In this document: positions 17,129 to 26,240 of the stretch, piece after piece | Position numbering within the stretch: the stretch's first letter is position 1 | Layout of the letters: every line of letters starts with the position of its first letter | Origin: Pedosphaera sp. | GTDB lineage: Bacteria; Verrucomicrobiota; Verrucomicrobiia; Limisphaerales; SXQI01 | NCBI GenBank assembly: GCA_025359965.1 | Contig: JANYDC010000027.1 | Location: forward strand, 64,015 to 102,907 | Length of the DNA stretch: 38,893 bases | Reading direction: 5' to 3' | Notes under the pieces: generated by a model | What the model saw: only the letters and a program-made list of their open reading frames with translations | Told to the model about the DNA's origin: nothing | Databases searched by the model: none | Program-made: the position numbers and the translations under genes

Positions 17129-19600
17129 TCAGTAAGTCAATTGAAACTCTGGTAGCATCGCCACGCTCCAAAGAAAATCCTCCACGCCCTCGGCTTTCGG
17201 CTTCTCACCCACCAATTCAAGCGCCAGCGTCAATTCCTTCTGCGTCGGGTTGCGCGACAACGCCTGCCGGAACACCCGTTCAGATAACGTGCGACCATCA
17301 GGATAACTCGCCAGCAACTTAATCGCGCCATTTTTGAGCAATTTGGACAAGGTATCGCCGTTGGTCAGTTCCAGGGCCTGAATCGTTGTCGCGGTGGATT
17401 GCCTCACTGTGATCACTTGCTCTCGATTGGGGCGACCCAAAGCCAGCGCCAGCGGATCAGCCGACGTCAACGATGCGCGCACGCTGCCATAAAACGGCTT
17501 ACTGCTGATCGCCGCCTCCAGTGCGTCAGAAATATTCCACGGTGCCAACCCTGATCCACCCAAAACGTGCGCCGATGACCACCCATCCACTAGCTTCGTG
17601 CCCCGCCAATCTCCCTCCGGGTGCGTGCTGGCCTGCCATGATCCGTCACTAGCGAAATCCAGAACTCGCTCACCACCCTCTGCGGGCTGCCTCAATTTCA
17701 CATAAACCAATACCCCGGCCGGATTGACTGCGTCCCCACCGTTGACGCCCTCAATGGCAACCACATTGGCTCCCACCTTGAAATAAGTCTTTGCGTTATA
17801 GATGCCCGATCGGCTCCAATCCGGCGCGTCCGAACCCTTGACCCGGTCTCCGTTCACAAAAACGCGCGCCGAATTGTCCGCATGCACAATGATCGTTGCC
17901 TCCGTTGGGATCGCGTCAATCACCACCGTTTTGCGGAATCCATTTGTCCCCGGCGGCACACCCGTCGCTCCGTGAGCATCGCCCCAGATCCAAAAAGCCT
18001 GAGCCGCCGCCCTCTTGCCTTCCACAGGATCTATCAACAATCGGTCCAGCCCCCCCTCCGGTTTCTCTGCCCAAACACCCGTCAACGAACCCAACGCATC
18101 ACGAAACTGCTCAGCACTCAATCGCCGCACGCCCGGTCCTGTGAAAACAAAGGTCGCATCCGGCTTTTCCGGTAAATTCACCGACGGCAACTGATAGGCC
18201 CGCGACGTCAATATCACCTCCAACGTCCGTTTCAAATTCCATTGGTGCGCAACCAGATCCTCTGCCAGCCAATCCAGTAGATCCGGGTTCCACGCCACAT
18301 TCTGCATCACATCCAGCGGCTCCACCAATCCGCGCCCAAGCAACTTCGCCCACAACCGGTTCACAATCGTGCGCGACAACCGCCCATTCTCCCGGCTCGT
18401 GATGATTCGCGACAATTGATCCAAACGATTCGTTCGCGCTGCTTTTCCATCTACAGCCCCTAATTCAGGGAATAAAAATTTCAACGCCGCCATTTTCCCT
18501 GTCGGTTTGTCGCACAACACCATCTCGAGCGGCCCCTCCGCGTAGATCCCAGCCAGCCCGTAGGCATCGCTCAACTGCCAGTCATCAATAAACGAGTCAT
18601 GGCACGACGCACACTTCAAGTTCACCCCCATCAACACCTGTCCGATATTCTGCGCCGCCTGCATCGATGGCGTCATCGATGCATTTACCGTCCCGCGCCA
18701 CACAATCCCCTTCGAGAACCCTTCGCTCGCCTCCGTCGGATTCACCAGCTCGCGCACAAACTGGTCGTAAGGCTTGTTGTCGCGCAACCCCGCATAAAGC
18801 CATTGGCTGATCTGCTTGCGGCCCCCGTCAATATAACCCGTGCCGATATAGTCATTCCGCAAAAGATCATTCCAAAACGTCAGCCAGTGTTGCGCGTACC
18901 GCTGATTATCCGCCAGCAACCGGCTCACCAACCGCGTGCGCTTGTCGGATGACTTAGCCTTGAGAAACGCCTCCAACTCCTCGGGCGTGGGCAACAGCCC
19001 CAGAACATCCAAGTAAACCCGCCGGGCAAACAAACGGTCGTCCACCGGTTTCCCGGTTGTCACTCCCTTGGCCATCGACTGCGCATCAAGCAACCGATCC
19101 ACCGGATGCTTCGCCTTGCCCACCGGCAACTCCGGTTGGCGCGGCTTCAGATTATTCGGGGCCGGTTTGGCAAAAGTCACCTCCGCATCCCATTTCAACC
19201 CTTGATCCACCCACGCCCGAAAAATCCCAACCTGTTCCGGCGTCAGCTTCTTGCCCTTCTCTGGCATCACCGCATCTGGATCAGTCCCCGCCACCAAATG
19301 AATCAAATGACTCTTCGCGCTATCCCTCAAGACCACCGTCGGGCCTGATTCCCCCGGCTGAAGAAACGCCTCCCGCGTATCCAGCTTCCATTCCCCCTTG
19401 GCCTTACCGCGTCCATGACACTTCACGCAACTCGCCTCCAAAATCGGTTGCACGTCGCTCTTAAAATCAACTTTGCGAGTCACCGCCGCTGGCAACTTTC
19501 CCACCGCCTCGGCCGTAGGCTCCGCCCCTGCCAGCCGCACCGAGCCCCCCAGGCCAAAAACAGTTAGCCCAACGCACAGCAATACACGACTCAAAACCAT
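17129..19600 (-). CDS. DUF1549/DUF1553 (PSD1-type) protein with c-type haem motif
   Basis: An 823-aa exported protein with an N-terminal signal (LLCVGLTVFGLGGSVRLAGA). A planctomycete cytochrome-c domain carries CVKCH at residues 58-62. The DUF1549 domain begins near HPVDRLLDAQ and contains RRVYLDVLGLLPTPEEL, with a second CASCH near residue 331. The DUF1553 domain includes RTIVNRLWAKLLGRGLVEP and ends in the usual WSVAMLPEFQLTY. An interposed region of roughly 150 residues (starting near VVIDAIPTEATIIVHADN) looks like a carbohydrate-binding or jelly-roll insert. It is the first gene of a two-gene operon with DUF1501. Such pairs are multiplied in PVC genomes and are suspected to act in polymer degradation or electron transfer; neither role is shown here. 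Confidence 0.92.
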   Translation of the reverse strand: MVLSRVLLCVGLTVFGLGGSVRLAGAEPTAEAVGKLPAAVTRKVDFKSDVQPILEASCVKCHGRGKAKGEWKLDTREAFLQPGESGPTVVLRDSAKSHLIHLVAGTDPDAVMPEKGKKLTPEQVGIFRAWVDQGLKWDAEVTFAKPAPNNLKPRQPELPVGKAKHPVDRLLDAQSMAKGVTTGKPVDDRLFARRVYLDVLGLLPTPEELEAFLKAKSSDKRTRLVSRLLADNQRYAQHWLTFWNDLLRNDYIGTGYIDGGRKQISQWLYAGLRDNKPYDQFVRELVNPTEASEGFSKGIVWRGTVNASMTPSMQAAQNIGQVLMGVNLKCASCHDSFIDDWQLSDAYGLAGIYAEGPLEMVLCDKPTGKMAALKFLFPELGAVDGKAARTNRLDQLSRIITSRENGRLSRTIVNRLWAKLLGRGLVEPLDVMQNVAWNPDLLDWLAEDLVAHQWNLKRTLEVILTSRAYQLPSVNLPEKPDATFVFTGPGVRRLSAEQFRDALGSLTGVWAEKPEGGLDRLLIDPVEGKRAAAQAFWIWGDAHGATGVPPGTNGFRKTVVIDAIPTEATIIVHADNSARVFVNGDRVKGSDAPDWSRSGIYNAKTYFKVGANVVAIEGVNGGDAVNPAGVLVYVKLRQPAEGGERVLDFASDGSWQASTHPEGDWRGTKLVDGWSSAHVLGGSGLAPWNISDALEAAISSKPFYGSVRASLTSADPLALALGRPNREQVITVRQSTATTIQALELTNGDTLSKLLKNGAIKLLASYPDGRTLSERVFRQALSRNPTQKELTLALELVGEKPKAEGVEDFLWSVAMLPEFQLTY

Positions 19601-20036
19601 ACCCCGAACTTACCCCTCACCACCCATCCGAGCGAGCGAAAATGCCTAAACTCCGGCACGCGGCAGGGCTGCTCTAAAGTCTCAGGTTGCAACGTACGAT
19701 CCATGCAAAGCTGAGATGGATTCAGACGATTATGGGTGTTACGTCTGTTTATCCAGGTAGTCCGCCGGAGGAATAGCCTGCTCAATACCTCTGCGTTTTC
19801 GGTGTTTGCAGTGGTCAGCTGGTCTCTGAGTGCCATTTTGAAAACAAACAAATAAACGTGGTTTGGCAAAATGGCTTAAATCCGTGCATTCAGAGCTGTT
19901 AAAGGGACTTTAGCGCAGCCCTGGGCACGCGGAGTTGAAGCGGTTTAAAGTTTAGGGGGTACTGCGACTTTCAGAGAGCCTCGCTGCCCTGCTTGAGCTT
20001 TACTCCCGCTGCCAGCGGCTTAAACTCCGCACCCTG
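19601..20036. other. Gene-free intergenic region between divergent genes
   Basis: About 436 bp between the divergently transcribed DUF1553 and helicase genes. No convincing gene: the minus-strand frame covering 19591-19869 has no recognisable protein character. It contains the inverted repeat described separately and, presumably, the two promoters. No tRNA-like fold was seen. Confidence 0.6.
19664..19923. repeat. Inverted repeat pair (18 bp, one mismatch) 224 bp apart
   Basis: CAGGGCTGCTCTAAAGTC at 19664-19681 matches the reverse complement of 19906-19923 at 17 of 18 positions. Weaker similarity continues outward (AACTCCG on both sides). It may be a small non-autonomous element, or two inverted copies of one interspersed repeat. 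Confidence 0.55.
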
Positions 20037-22067
20037 ATGGTGAACTTAGCCAGCCTCAATCCGCAGCAGCGACACGCGGTCGAAACCACCGAGGGACCCG
20101 TCCTCATCCTCGCCGGGGCCGGCACGGGCAAAACTCGCGTCATTACCTGTCGCATCGCCCACCTCGTCGCCAAAGGCGTATCCCCCGGGGATATTCTGGC
20201 CGTCACTTTCACCAACAAAGCCTCCCGCGAAATGCAGGAACGCGTTCGCACCATGCTCCCCCGGCCCCGCCGCGATGGCGACGCTCCGCCCGAACGCCCC
20301 ACCATCAGCACTTTCCACTCGCTCTGCGTCCGCATTCTTCGCCTGCACATTGAGAAACTCGGGTACAAGCGCAACTTCACTATCTACAGCGATGGCGAGC
20401 AGATGAGCGCAATGAAGAAAGTCCTGAGCAGCATCAAAATCGGTGCCGAAAAAACCGATGCCCGCGAGATGCTCAGTCTCCTCAGCCGCATCAAGAACAG
20501 CAAGGACGGCCAAATCAGCGGCGACCCCAACCTCATAGCTCTCGCCCAGCATCTCCGCATCAAGTACGAAAGCTCCCTCCGTGCCTGCAACGCAGTGGAT
20601 TTTGATGATCTTCTGCTTCTGACCCTGCGGCTCTTCAAAGAACACCCTGAGTCGCTCGAAGCCTGCCGCGAGAAGTACCGCTACGTCATGGTGGATGAGT
20701 ACCAGGACACCAACGCCGCCCAATTCCAACTGGTCCATTCCATCACCAGTGAGCATCGCAATTTCTGCGTGGTGGGCGATGACGACCAGAGCATCTACGG
20801 CTGGCGCGGAGCAGAGGTGGCCAATCTACTTGATCTGGAAAAATTTTATCCCGAGGTCAAGGTGGTAAAGCTCGAGCAAAACTATCGCTCGACGAATGTG
20901 ATCCTGCGCGCCGCCAACGCCGTCATTAAAAACAATCCGCGCCGCCGCCCCAAACAACTCTGGTCCAAACAGGGCGACGGCCTCCTCATCCAACTTCACA
21001 CCTTCAAGGACGACGAGGAGGAAGCCCGGGTCATCGCGGAGGAAATCGAAGCCAACCGCACTATGCGCGGCATCCCTTGGAACGAGCAGGCCATCCTTTT
21101 CCGCACCAACATTCAGGCACGCCCCCTCGAAATGGCCCTCCGCAAGGAAGGCATCCGCTATCACCTCATCGGCGGGCAGGGATTCTTCGACCGCCGCGAG
21201 ATCAAAGACTTCATTTCGTACCTCAAAGCTTTTCTAAATCCTCATGACGATATAAGCCTCCTAAGAATCGCCAACACTCCAGCGCGCGGTCTGAGCGACG
21301 TCACCATGGAACGCCTGCTCGCCGCCAGCTCCGAGCGCAAATGCTCAGTCTACAGCGCGCTCAAAAACCCGCTGGTGCAAATCTCCTTTCAGGAGCGCAC
21401 CCGCGAGTCCATCATGGCCTTTCAGAAACTGCTGGAGACCAATCACAACGCTCTTCAGCAGGAGGAAGGCACCTTACGTCTCAACGATTGGGCCGATCAA
21501 CTAATGGGCAAAATCGGGTATTACGAGGAAATCCGCCGCTCGGAGAAAGAAGCAGCCGCCGCCGATTCCCGCATCCGCAATCTGAAGGAAATGATGGTCG
21601 ATCTTGAGCCATCGGATTACTACGCGCCTACCCCCGCCGAACGCCTCACTTATTATCTGGAGCAAATCACGCTGGATGCTGATCGCAGCGAAGAAAAGGA
21701 AGTTGCTGAAAACGCCGTCACCCTTATTACCATGCACAGCTGCAAGGGTCTCGAATTCCCCCACGCCTTTGTGGTCGGTCTTGAGGAAGGATTACTCCCT
21801 CACAGCCGCTCCAAAGTCGAAGGCACGCTTGACGAAGAGCGCCGTCTTTTCTACGTGGCCCTCACTCGCGCCATGAAAACACTCACACTGAGCTACTGCC
21901 TCGGCCGACGCAAATATGGCCAACCCACCCCCGCGCACCCCTCTCAGTTCCTCAAAGAACTCCCACCCGAGTGCATCGAGGACGCCGACGCAAAGGCCAA
22001 AAAGCCTGTCGATGTGGGCACAGGCAAAAGCCTCTTCGCCAATATGCGTTCAGCCATCAACGGATAA
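20037..22067 (+). CDS. UvrD/PcrA/Rep-type superfamily 1 DNA helicase
   Basis: A 3'-5' DNA helicase of the repair and replication-restart type. All core motifs are seen: the Q motif LNPQQRHAVE at the N-terminus, Walker A GAGTGKTRVI near residue 26, motif Ia AVTFTNKAS, motif II DEYQDTNAAQ near 220, motif III GDDDQSIYGWRGA, motif IV QNYRST, motif V ITMHSCKGLEF and motif VI VALTRAMKTL. At 676 aa it is shorter than most PcrA/UvrD proteins and lacks an evident C-terminal Tudor-like extension, so Rep-like function is also possible. The start ATG at 20037 gives a canonical N-terminus. The DUF2064 gene follows after 5 nt. Confidence 0.94.
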   Translation: MVNLASLNPQQRHAVETTEGPVLILAGAGTGKTRVITCRIAHLVAKGVSPGDILAVTFTNKASREMQERVRTMLPRPRRDGDAPPERPTISTFHSLCVRILRLHIEKLGYKRNFTIYSDGEQMSAMKKVLSSIKIGAEKTDAREMLSLLSRIKNSKDGQISGDPNLIALAQHLRIKYESSLRACNAVDFDDLLLLTLRLFKEHPESLEACREKYRYVMVDEYQDTNAAQFQLVHSITSEHRNFCVVGDDDQSIYGWRGAEVANLLDLEKFYPEVKVVKLEQNYRSTNVILRAANAVIKNNPRRRPKQLWSKQGDGLLIQLHTFKDDEEEARVIAEEIEANRTMRGIPWNEQAILFRTNIQARPLEMALRKEGIRYHLIGGQGFFDRREIKDFISYLKAFLNPHDDISLLRIANTPARGLSDVTMERLLAASSERKCSVYSALKNPLVQISFQERTRESIMAFQKLLETNHNALQQEEGTLRLNDWADQLMGKIGYYEEIRRSEKEAAAADSRIRNLKEMMVDLEPSDYYAPTPAERLTYYLEQITLDADRSEEKEVAENAVTLITMHSCKGLEFPHAFVVGLEEGLLPHSRSKVEGTLDEERRLFYVALTRAMKTLTLSYCLGRRKYGQPTPAHPSQFLKELPPECIEDADAKAKKPVDVGTGKSLFANMRSAING

Positions 22068-22072
22068 AAGCC

Positions 22073-22666
22073 ATGGATCGCCTGATCCTTTTTTCCAAAG
22101 CCCCGGAGCTGGGAAAAGTTAAAACTCGATTGGCCCGCCAGATCGGCAATGAAAAGGCCCTCGAAGCCTACACGCAACTGCTGCGACGACTCGCACACCA
22201 ACTGCGACGCCGCACCGATGTCGAAGTCCGCGTCACTCCCGGCCACGCCCTCGACTCCCTCAAAGGCCTAATCCCCGAATGCTGGCCCGTCCGCCCCCAA
22301 GGCGATGGTAATCTCGGCACTCGCCTGACCCACGCCTTTCAGGAAGCCTTCGACGAAGGGTGCACCAAAGTCGCCGCCATCGGAGCTGACTGCCCTTATA
22401 TCTCAAGTCGCGATATCGACACCGCCTGGCAAAACCTTGCTCAAAAAGATGTTTGCGTGGGCCCCGCCACCGACGGCGGTTACTGGCTGATAGGTCTACG
22501 CGCCATGCAACCTGAGCTGTTCAAGGACATCCCTTGGAGCACCCAGAAAGTCCTCGCCCAAACTCTCTTAAAATGCCGCCAGGCCAACCTCAGCATTGCG
22601 CTCCTGCACATCCTAAGCGACGTAGATGAACGCGCCGACTGGGAGGAATTTCTCAAGTCGCTCTAG
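22073..22666 (+). CDS. DUF2064 / TIGR04282-type glycosyltransferase
   Basis: A 197-aa protein starting MDRLILFSKAPELGKVKTRL, the characteristic nucleotide-binding N-terminus of the DUF2064 (TIGR04282) branch of GT-A-fold nucleotidyl/glycosyltransferases. The acidic AAIGADCPYIS segment near residue 100 and the TDGGYWLIGLR segment near 130 are also diagnostic. Family members are annotated as arsenosugar-biosynthesis-associated or cofactor-like transferases, but no arsenic genes are visible here, so that label should not be carried over. ATG at 22073 is 5 nt after the helicase stop and is preferred to an upstream in-frame start inside the helicase gene. Confidence 0.88.
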   Translation: MDRLILFSKAPELGKVKTRLARQIGNEKALEAYTQLLRRLAHQLRRRTDVEVRVTPGHALDSLKGLIPECWPVRPQGDGNLGTRLTHAFQEAFDEGCTKVAAIGADCPYISSRDIDTAWQNLAQKDVCVGPATDGGYWLIGLRAMQPELFKDIPWSTQKVLAQTLLKCRQANLSIALLHILSDVDERADWEEFLKSL

Positions 22667-22687
22667 GCGCAGATTGATGCTCGCCGC

Positions 22688-23119
22688 TCAGTTTGCGATA
22701 GGATTCTTCCACTTAAGTCGTGGGAATCTCGAAAAATCTGAATCCGTCGAGCACAACAAACAATTGTGCTCAACTGCCAAGGCCGCAAGATGCGCATCCG
22801 AAACCAGGTTTCCGACCGCCTTTCCCTTCTCCAACATCTGCCGGAAAATACTCCAATGTTGATCTGTCGGCTGAACAATCGAAACGCACGATTGATTGAA
22901 CCAACTATCGATCCGATCTGACGCCTCCTTGAGAGTGAGTGGTCGACGATGCACGCGAGGATTAGTGCCGATCCTTATAAAAGCGTCTAGAACCGGCCAG
23001 CAAAGCGCCACCGGGTCGGCACCGCTAAGCCTGTCATCCCACCACTCCCGCGCTGGTTGGTGGTGTTCTGAAAGTTGATCCTCAGCGTAAAGCAGAAGGT
23101 TTGCATCGACGAGAATCAT
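22688..23119 (-). CDS. vapC: VapC-family PIN-domain toxin
   Basis: A 143-aa PIN-domain ribonuclease. Acidic residues expected to hold Mg2+ are visible: Asp5 in MILVDANLLLYA, the Asp in WPVLDAFIRI near residue 65, the Asp in VSDAHLAALA near 108, and Asp in STDSDFSRFP near 125. The pattern fits the actinobacterial-type VapC group (TIGR00028-like), toxins that cleave tRNA or rRNA. Its ATG overlaps the antitoxin stop by 4 nt, the standard toxin-antitoxin layout. It appears intact. Confidence 0.9.
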   Translation of the reverse strand: MILVDANLLLYAEDQLSEHHQPAREWWDDRLSGADPVALCWPVLDAFIRIGTNPRVHRRPLTLKEASDRIDSWFNQSCVSIVQPTDQHWSIFRQMLEKGKAVGNLVSDAHLAALAVEHNCLLCSTDSDFSRFPRLKWKNPIAN

Positions 23120-23361
23120 AAATGATCTTCTCCCTCGGTCGCAGCAATTAGCTCCGTGACATTGTCGTAACTAAGTCCTGGACGAAGACCCATGGCGTGA
23201 GGTTTTGTTTTGTACGGCTTTGCGGCAGGAGGCGCCAAAATCTCATTGAGGCCAATGCGCAAAGCAGCATTGATAACTTCCTTAAAAGGCTTGCGAAGCA
23301 TTGCCGCCCCCTTCTTTGCTTTTGAAGCGTTATCAGGATCAAGCGTCAAGGTGGTTCTCAT
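23116..23361 (-). CDS. vapB: VapB-type antitoxin (ribbon-helix-helix)
   Basis: An 81-aa protein beginning MRTTLTLDPDNASKAKKGAA, a ribbon-helix-helix start (short strand then helix) of the DUF2191/VapB type. The C-terminal part (LRPGLSYDNVTELIAATEGE) is the flexible toxin-binding tail. It is first in the operon, overlapping the toxin by 4 nt (ATGA at 23119-23116). Such antitoxins repress their own promoter, which must lie in the ~90 bp shared with the divergent polyketide synthase gene. Confidence 0.88.
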   Translation of the reverse strand: MRTTLTLDPDNASKAKKGAAMLRKPFKEVINAALRIGLNEILAPPAAKPYKTKPHAMGLRPGLSYDNVTELIAATEGEDHL

Positions 23362-23448
23362 TTAAGCATCAAGATGTTCGCATTAATTGCTTTTGGCAAG
23401 TTTTACCAACTCCCTCGCTTTTCCATTCCCCACGCACTAACATCACGC

Positions 23449-24507
23449 ATGTTTGTGACTGGACTCGGAACAGCGGTTCCTCCCCGGCGTTTTACGCAGG
23501 CGGAGTGCTGGACCGCGCTGCAGCATTCCGCTCAGTTTCCGCAGTTCGATAGTCGCGCCAGAACCGTGCTTGAAAAGGTCTTGTGCGGTGACAACGGCAT
23601 CGAATCTCGCCACTTGGCCGTCGAGGATTTGGCCGAGTTTTTCATCATCAATCCGGATGTGCTCCACGTTCGCTTCACCCGTCATGCTCCCGCACTGGCC
23701 GCTCAAGCCGCCGAACGGGCTTTGGCGTCGGCTTATCTCTGCGCCGACCAAATCGATGCCGTCATCGTCAGCACCTGCACCGGCTACCTTTGCCCCGGAT
23801 TAACCAGTTACGTCAGTGAAAGCCTTGGATTGCGTCCCGATGTGCAAGCCTTGGATTTGGTCGGTCAAGGCTGTGGAGCCGCCCTGCCCAATTGGCGCAC
23901 CTCAGCGGCCCTGCTCGATTCAGGCAGTGCCAAACGCGTCCTCAGCATCTGCGTTGAAGTTTGCAGCGCCGCCTTCTATCTCGACAACGATCCCGGCGTG
24001 CTGATCAGCGCCTGCCTCTTCGGCGACGGAGCGGGTGCCGCCGTCCTCTCCAGCCAATCCTCAGACCACACCCGCAAAATCGAATGGAAAACCGCAGCCA
24101 GCCTCCACAGCCCGGCCGATCGCGATTACCTTCGATTCGAGCACTGCAACGGCATGCTCCGTAACATCCTCACACGCCAGGTGCCAGCCCTCGCAGCAAA
24201 ATATGCTGAAACCCTGCTGGCCGACACCCTTGCCAAGCACGATGTCAAACGATCCGAGATCAAAGCCTGGATTCTGCACTCGGGCGGGCGCGAAGTATTG
24301 CTGGCCCTGCGAAAACGCATGAACCTCACCGAGGACGACACCCGCCTCAGCACCAACATCCTTCGCGATTTCGGCAATGTCAGCAGCCCTTGCGTTGTGT
24401 TCGTGCTCCAGCAAGCCCTCGCCGAATCCAAGCCCGGCGGATGGTGGTGGATGTCCTCCTTCGGCGCAGGTTTCAGTTGCCACGGAGCTCTATTGAAAGT
24501 CGATTAG
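23449..24507 (+). CDS. Type III polyketide synthase (chalcone/stilbene-synthase family)
   Basis: A 352-aa homodimeric ketosynthase expected to condense an acyl-CoA starter with malonyl-CoA. The catalytic triad is complete: Cys142 in GQGCGAALPNW, His277 in WILHSGGRE and Asn310 in FGNVSSPC. The His-Asn spacing (33) equals that of plant chalcone synthase (303/336). ATG at 23449 (MFVTGLGTAVPPRRF) is chosen over an upstream in-frame ATG because it gives the family-typical N-terminus. The product cannot be predicted; alkylresorcinol or alkylpyrone is usual in bacteria. It leads a three-gene operon with a methyltransferase 4 nt downstream and a flavoprotein overlapping that, analogous in logic to srsABC of Streptomyces. 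Confidence 0.92.
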   Translation: MFVTGLGTAVPPRRFTQAECWTALQHSAQFPQFDSRARTVLEKVLCGDNGIESRHLAVEDLAEFFIINPDVLHVRFTRHAPALAAQAAERALASAYLCADQIDAVIVSTCTGYLCPGLTSYVSESLGLRPDVQALDLVGQGCGAALPNWRTSAALLDSGSAKRVLSICVEVCSAAFYLDNDPGVLISACLFGDGAGAAVLSSQSSDHTRKIEWKTAASLHSPADRDYLRFEHCNGMLRNILTRQVPALAAKYAETLLADTLAKHDVKRSEIKAWILHSGGREVLLALRKRMNLTEDDTRLSTNILRDFGNVSSPCVVFVLQQALAESKPGGWWWMSSFGAGFSCHGALLKVD

Positions 24508-24511
24508 CAGT

Positions 24512-25207
24512 ATGCATCGCGTGGTTGAACCTGAGCTTTTGGACACCCTCGCCCCGACGGACCGACGGGCCGCCTGGTCTCGAGGCGATTTACGGCGGCT
24601 GAACTTCATCATGCGCCACGCCTCTATCATCTCGCGTGCCTGCCAAGGGCATTTTCGCCGTGGTTTACGAATGCCACATCTGGTCGAACTCGGCGCTGGC
24701 GACGGCACGCTTCTCCTAAAAATTGCTCGGGGATGGTCACGTTCCTGCGCGGCTGCCCAAGCCACTCTGGTGGACCTCCATCCGGTCGCAAACCATAAAA
24801 CCATGCGTCACTTCGTCTCCTTAAACTGGGACGTCAGACAGGTCGCCGCCGACGTCCATACATTCCTCTCTCAACCATCCCTTGATGCTGATGTCATTAT
24901 TGCTAATCTGTTCCTGCATCATTTTCAGGACGATGCACTGCGCCAACTATTTCGCGCCGTCGCCTCTCACACCTCACTCTTCGTCGCATGCGAACCGCGC
25001 CGCTCCCAGCTGGCTCTTAAAGCCTGCCGCATGCTCCCGCTCATCGGCTGCAACGACATCACTCGCCACGACGCCGTGGTCAGTGTGAAAGCCGGCTTTG
25101 ACGGCAACGAACTATCCGCCCTCTGGCCGGACCACGACAGCTGGGAGCTAAATGAATACTCGACCGGACTGTTCAGCCATTGCTTCGTGGCCAAGCGCCA
25201 TGCCTAA
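24512..25207 (+). CDS. Class I SAM-dependent methyltransferase of the polyketide cluster
   Basis: A 231-aa protein with SAM motif I (LVELGAGDGTLLLKIARG, residues about 55-72), an acidic post-II segment (ATLVDLHPV) and a motif IV-like DVIIANLFLHHF near 128. This is the compact type 11/12 methyltransferase fold. The gene starts 4 nt after the polyketide synthase and its end overlaps the flavoprotein start by 8 nt, so it is almost certainly part of the same pathway. Likely role: O- or C-methylation of the phenolic or pyrone product (inference from context). Confidence 0.85.
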   Translation: MHRVVEPELLDTLAPTDRRAAWSRGDLRRLNFIMRHASIISRACQGHFRRGLRMPHLVELGAGDGTLLLKIARGWSRSCAAAQATLVDLHPVANHKTMRHFVSLNWDVRQVAADVHTFLSQPSLDADVIIANLFLHHFQDDALRQLFRAVASHTSLFVACEPRRSQLALKACRMLPLIGCNDITRHDAVVSVKAGFDGNELSALWPDHDSWELNEYSTGLFSHCFVAKRHA

Positions 25208-26234
25208 ATCCATTACCATCGTCGGCGGTGGTTTGGCGGGGTTGACCCTCGGCATCGGCCTGCGGAAAAAGGGCATCCCTGTCACGGTGTGGGAATCCGG
25301 CTGCTACCCCAGACACCGTGTCTGCGGAGAATTTATCAGTGGTCGTGGCCTTCGCTCGCTGAAGCGCCTCGGATTATTAGAGGGATTCCAGGCCGCCGGC
25401 TCGCGCACGGCACAAACAGCTCAATTTTTCTCAGAGAAACCACTGTTCCCGGCCCGTCCTTTGCCCGACCCCGCCTTGTGCATCTCGCGTTTTGCCATGG
25501 ACGATTTTCTTGCGTGTGAGTTCCAACATCTCGGCGGCGACCTCCATTCCGGTGCCCGATGGCAGGGTACTTTCGGCGAGTCCATTGTTCGAGCCACCGG
25601 TCGGCGTGCCGAACCCGTCGCGGAAGGCTGGCGTTTGTTCGGGCTAAAAATTCATGCCCGCGAAGTAACTCTGGCAGCCGATCTGGAAATGCATTTCGTT
25701 GCTTCAGGCTACGTTGGCCTCTGCCAATTACCGGGCAGCGAAGTCAACATCTGCGGCCTCTTTCGCAGTGCCACGACCGTGCCCGATCTAGCAAAAACAT
25801 GGAACCGCTGGCTCAGCGGAGCGGAGTCCTCGGTGCTGCACTCACGAATAGCTGATGCTCAATTCGATAATGAATCTTTTTGTTCCATCGCGGGAATCTC
25901 ACTAACGCCAAAGCGCGCCATAAACCAAAAGGAGTGCAGCATTGGCGATGGACTCACCATGATCCCGCCCGTTACTGGCAACGGCATGTCCATGGCCTTC
26001 GAATCCGCCGAAATGGCCATCGAGCCTTTGTTAAGTTTTAGTCGTGGCCTTGCAAGCTGGGCCGAGACTCAGCACGAAATTGCCCGCGCCTGCGACGCCG
26101 CCTTTACCCAGCGCCTCCGATGGGCTGCCTTAATTCAAAAAGCCCTTTTCAACCAAGTGGCTAGTAAAATATTGATCCTCATTGCCGCGAAGTCTCCTTG
26201 GATGTGGAACAGTCTTTTTCAGCGGACGCGATAA
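25200..26234 (+). CDS. FAD-dependent oxidoreductase of the polyketide cluster
   Basis: A 344-aa flavoprotein of the UbiH/geranylgeranyl-reductase-like class. The N-terminal dinucleotide fold reads ITIVGGGLAGLTLGIGLRKK; next comes RHRVCGEFISGRGL, the substrate-side motif of this class. The second FAD motif is GDGLTMIPPVTGNGMSMAFE near residue 258. ATG at 25200 is chosen because it places the glycine-rich motif right at the N-terminus; it overlaps the methyltransferase end. In similar clusters this enzyme hydroxylates or oxidises the phenolic ring, for example to a quinone. It ends 6 bp from the convergent DUF3616 gene. Confidence 0.88.
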   Translation: MPKSITIVGGGLAGLTLGIGLRKKGIPVTVWESGCYPRHRVCGEFISGRGLRSLKRLGLLEGFQAAGSRTAQTAQFFSEKPLFPARPLPDPALCISRFAMDDFLACEFQHLGGDLHSGARWQGTFGESIVRATGRRAEPVAEGWRLFGLKIHAREVTLAADLEMHFVASGYVGLCQLPGSEVNICGLFRSATTVPDLAKTWNRWLSGAESSVLHSRIADAQFDNESFCSIAGISLTPKRAINQKECSIGDGLTMIPPVTGNGMSMAFESAEMAIEPLLSFSRGLASWAETQHEIARACDAAFTQRLRWAALIQKALFNQVASKILILIAAKSPWMWNSLFQRTR

Positions 26235-26240
26235 CCCAGC

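Noticed and set aside
19591..19869. A 92-codon minus-strand frame in the intergenic region
   Set aside because: It overlaps the DUF1553 start and one arm of the inverted repeat, and has an unstructured composition; more likely repeat-derived noise.
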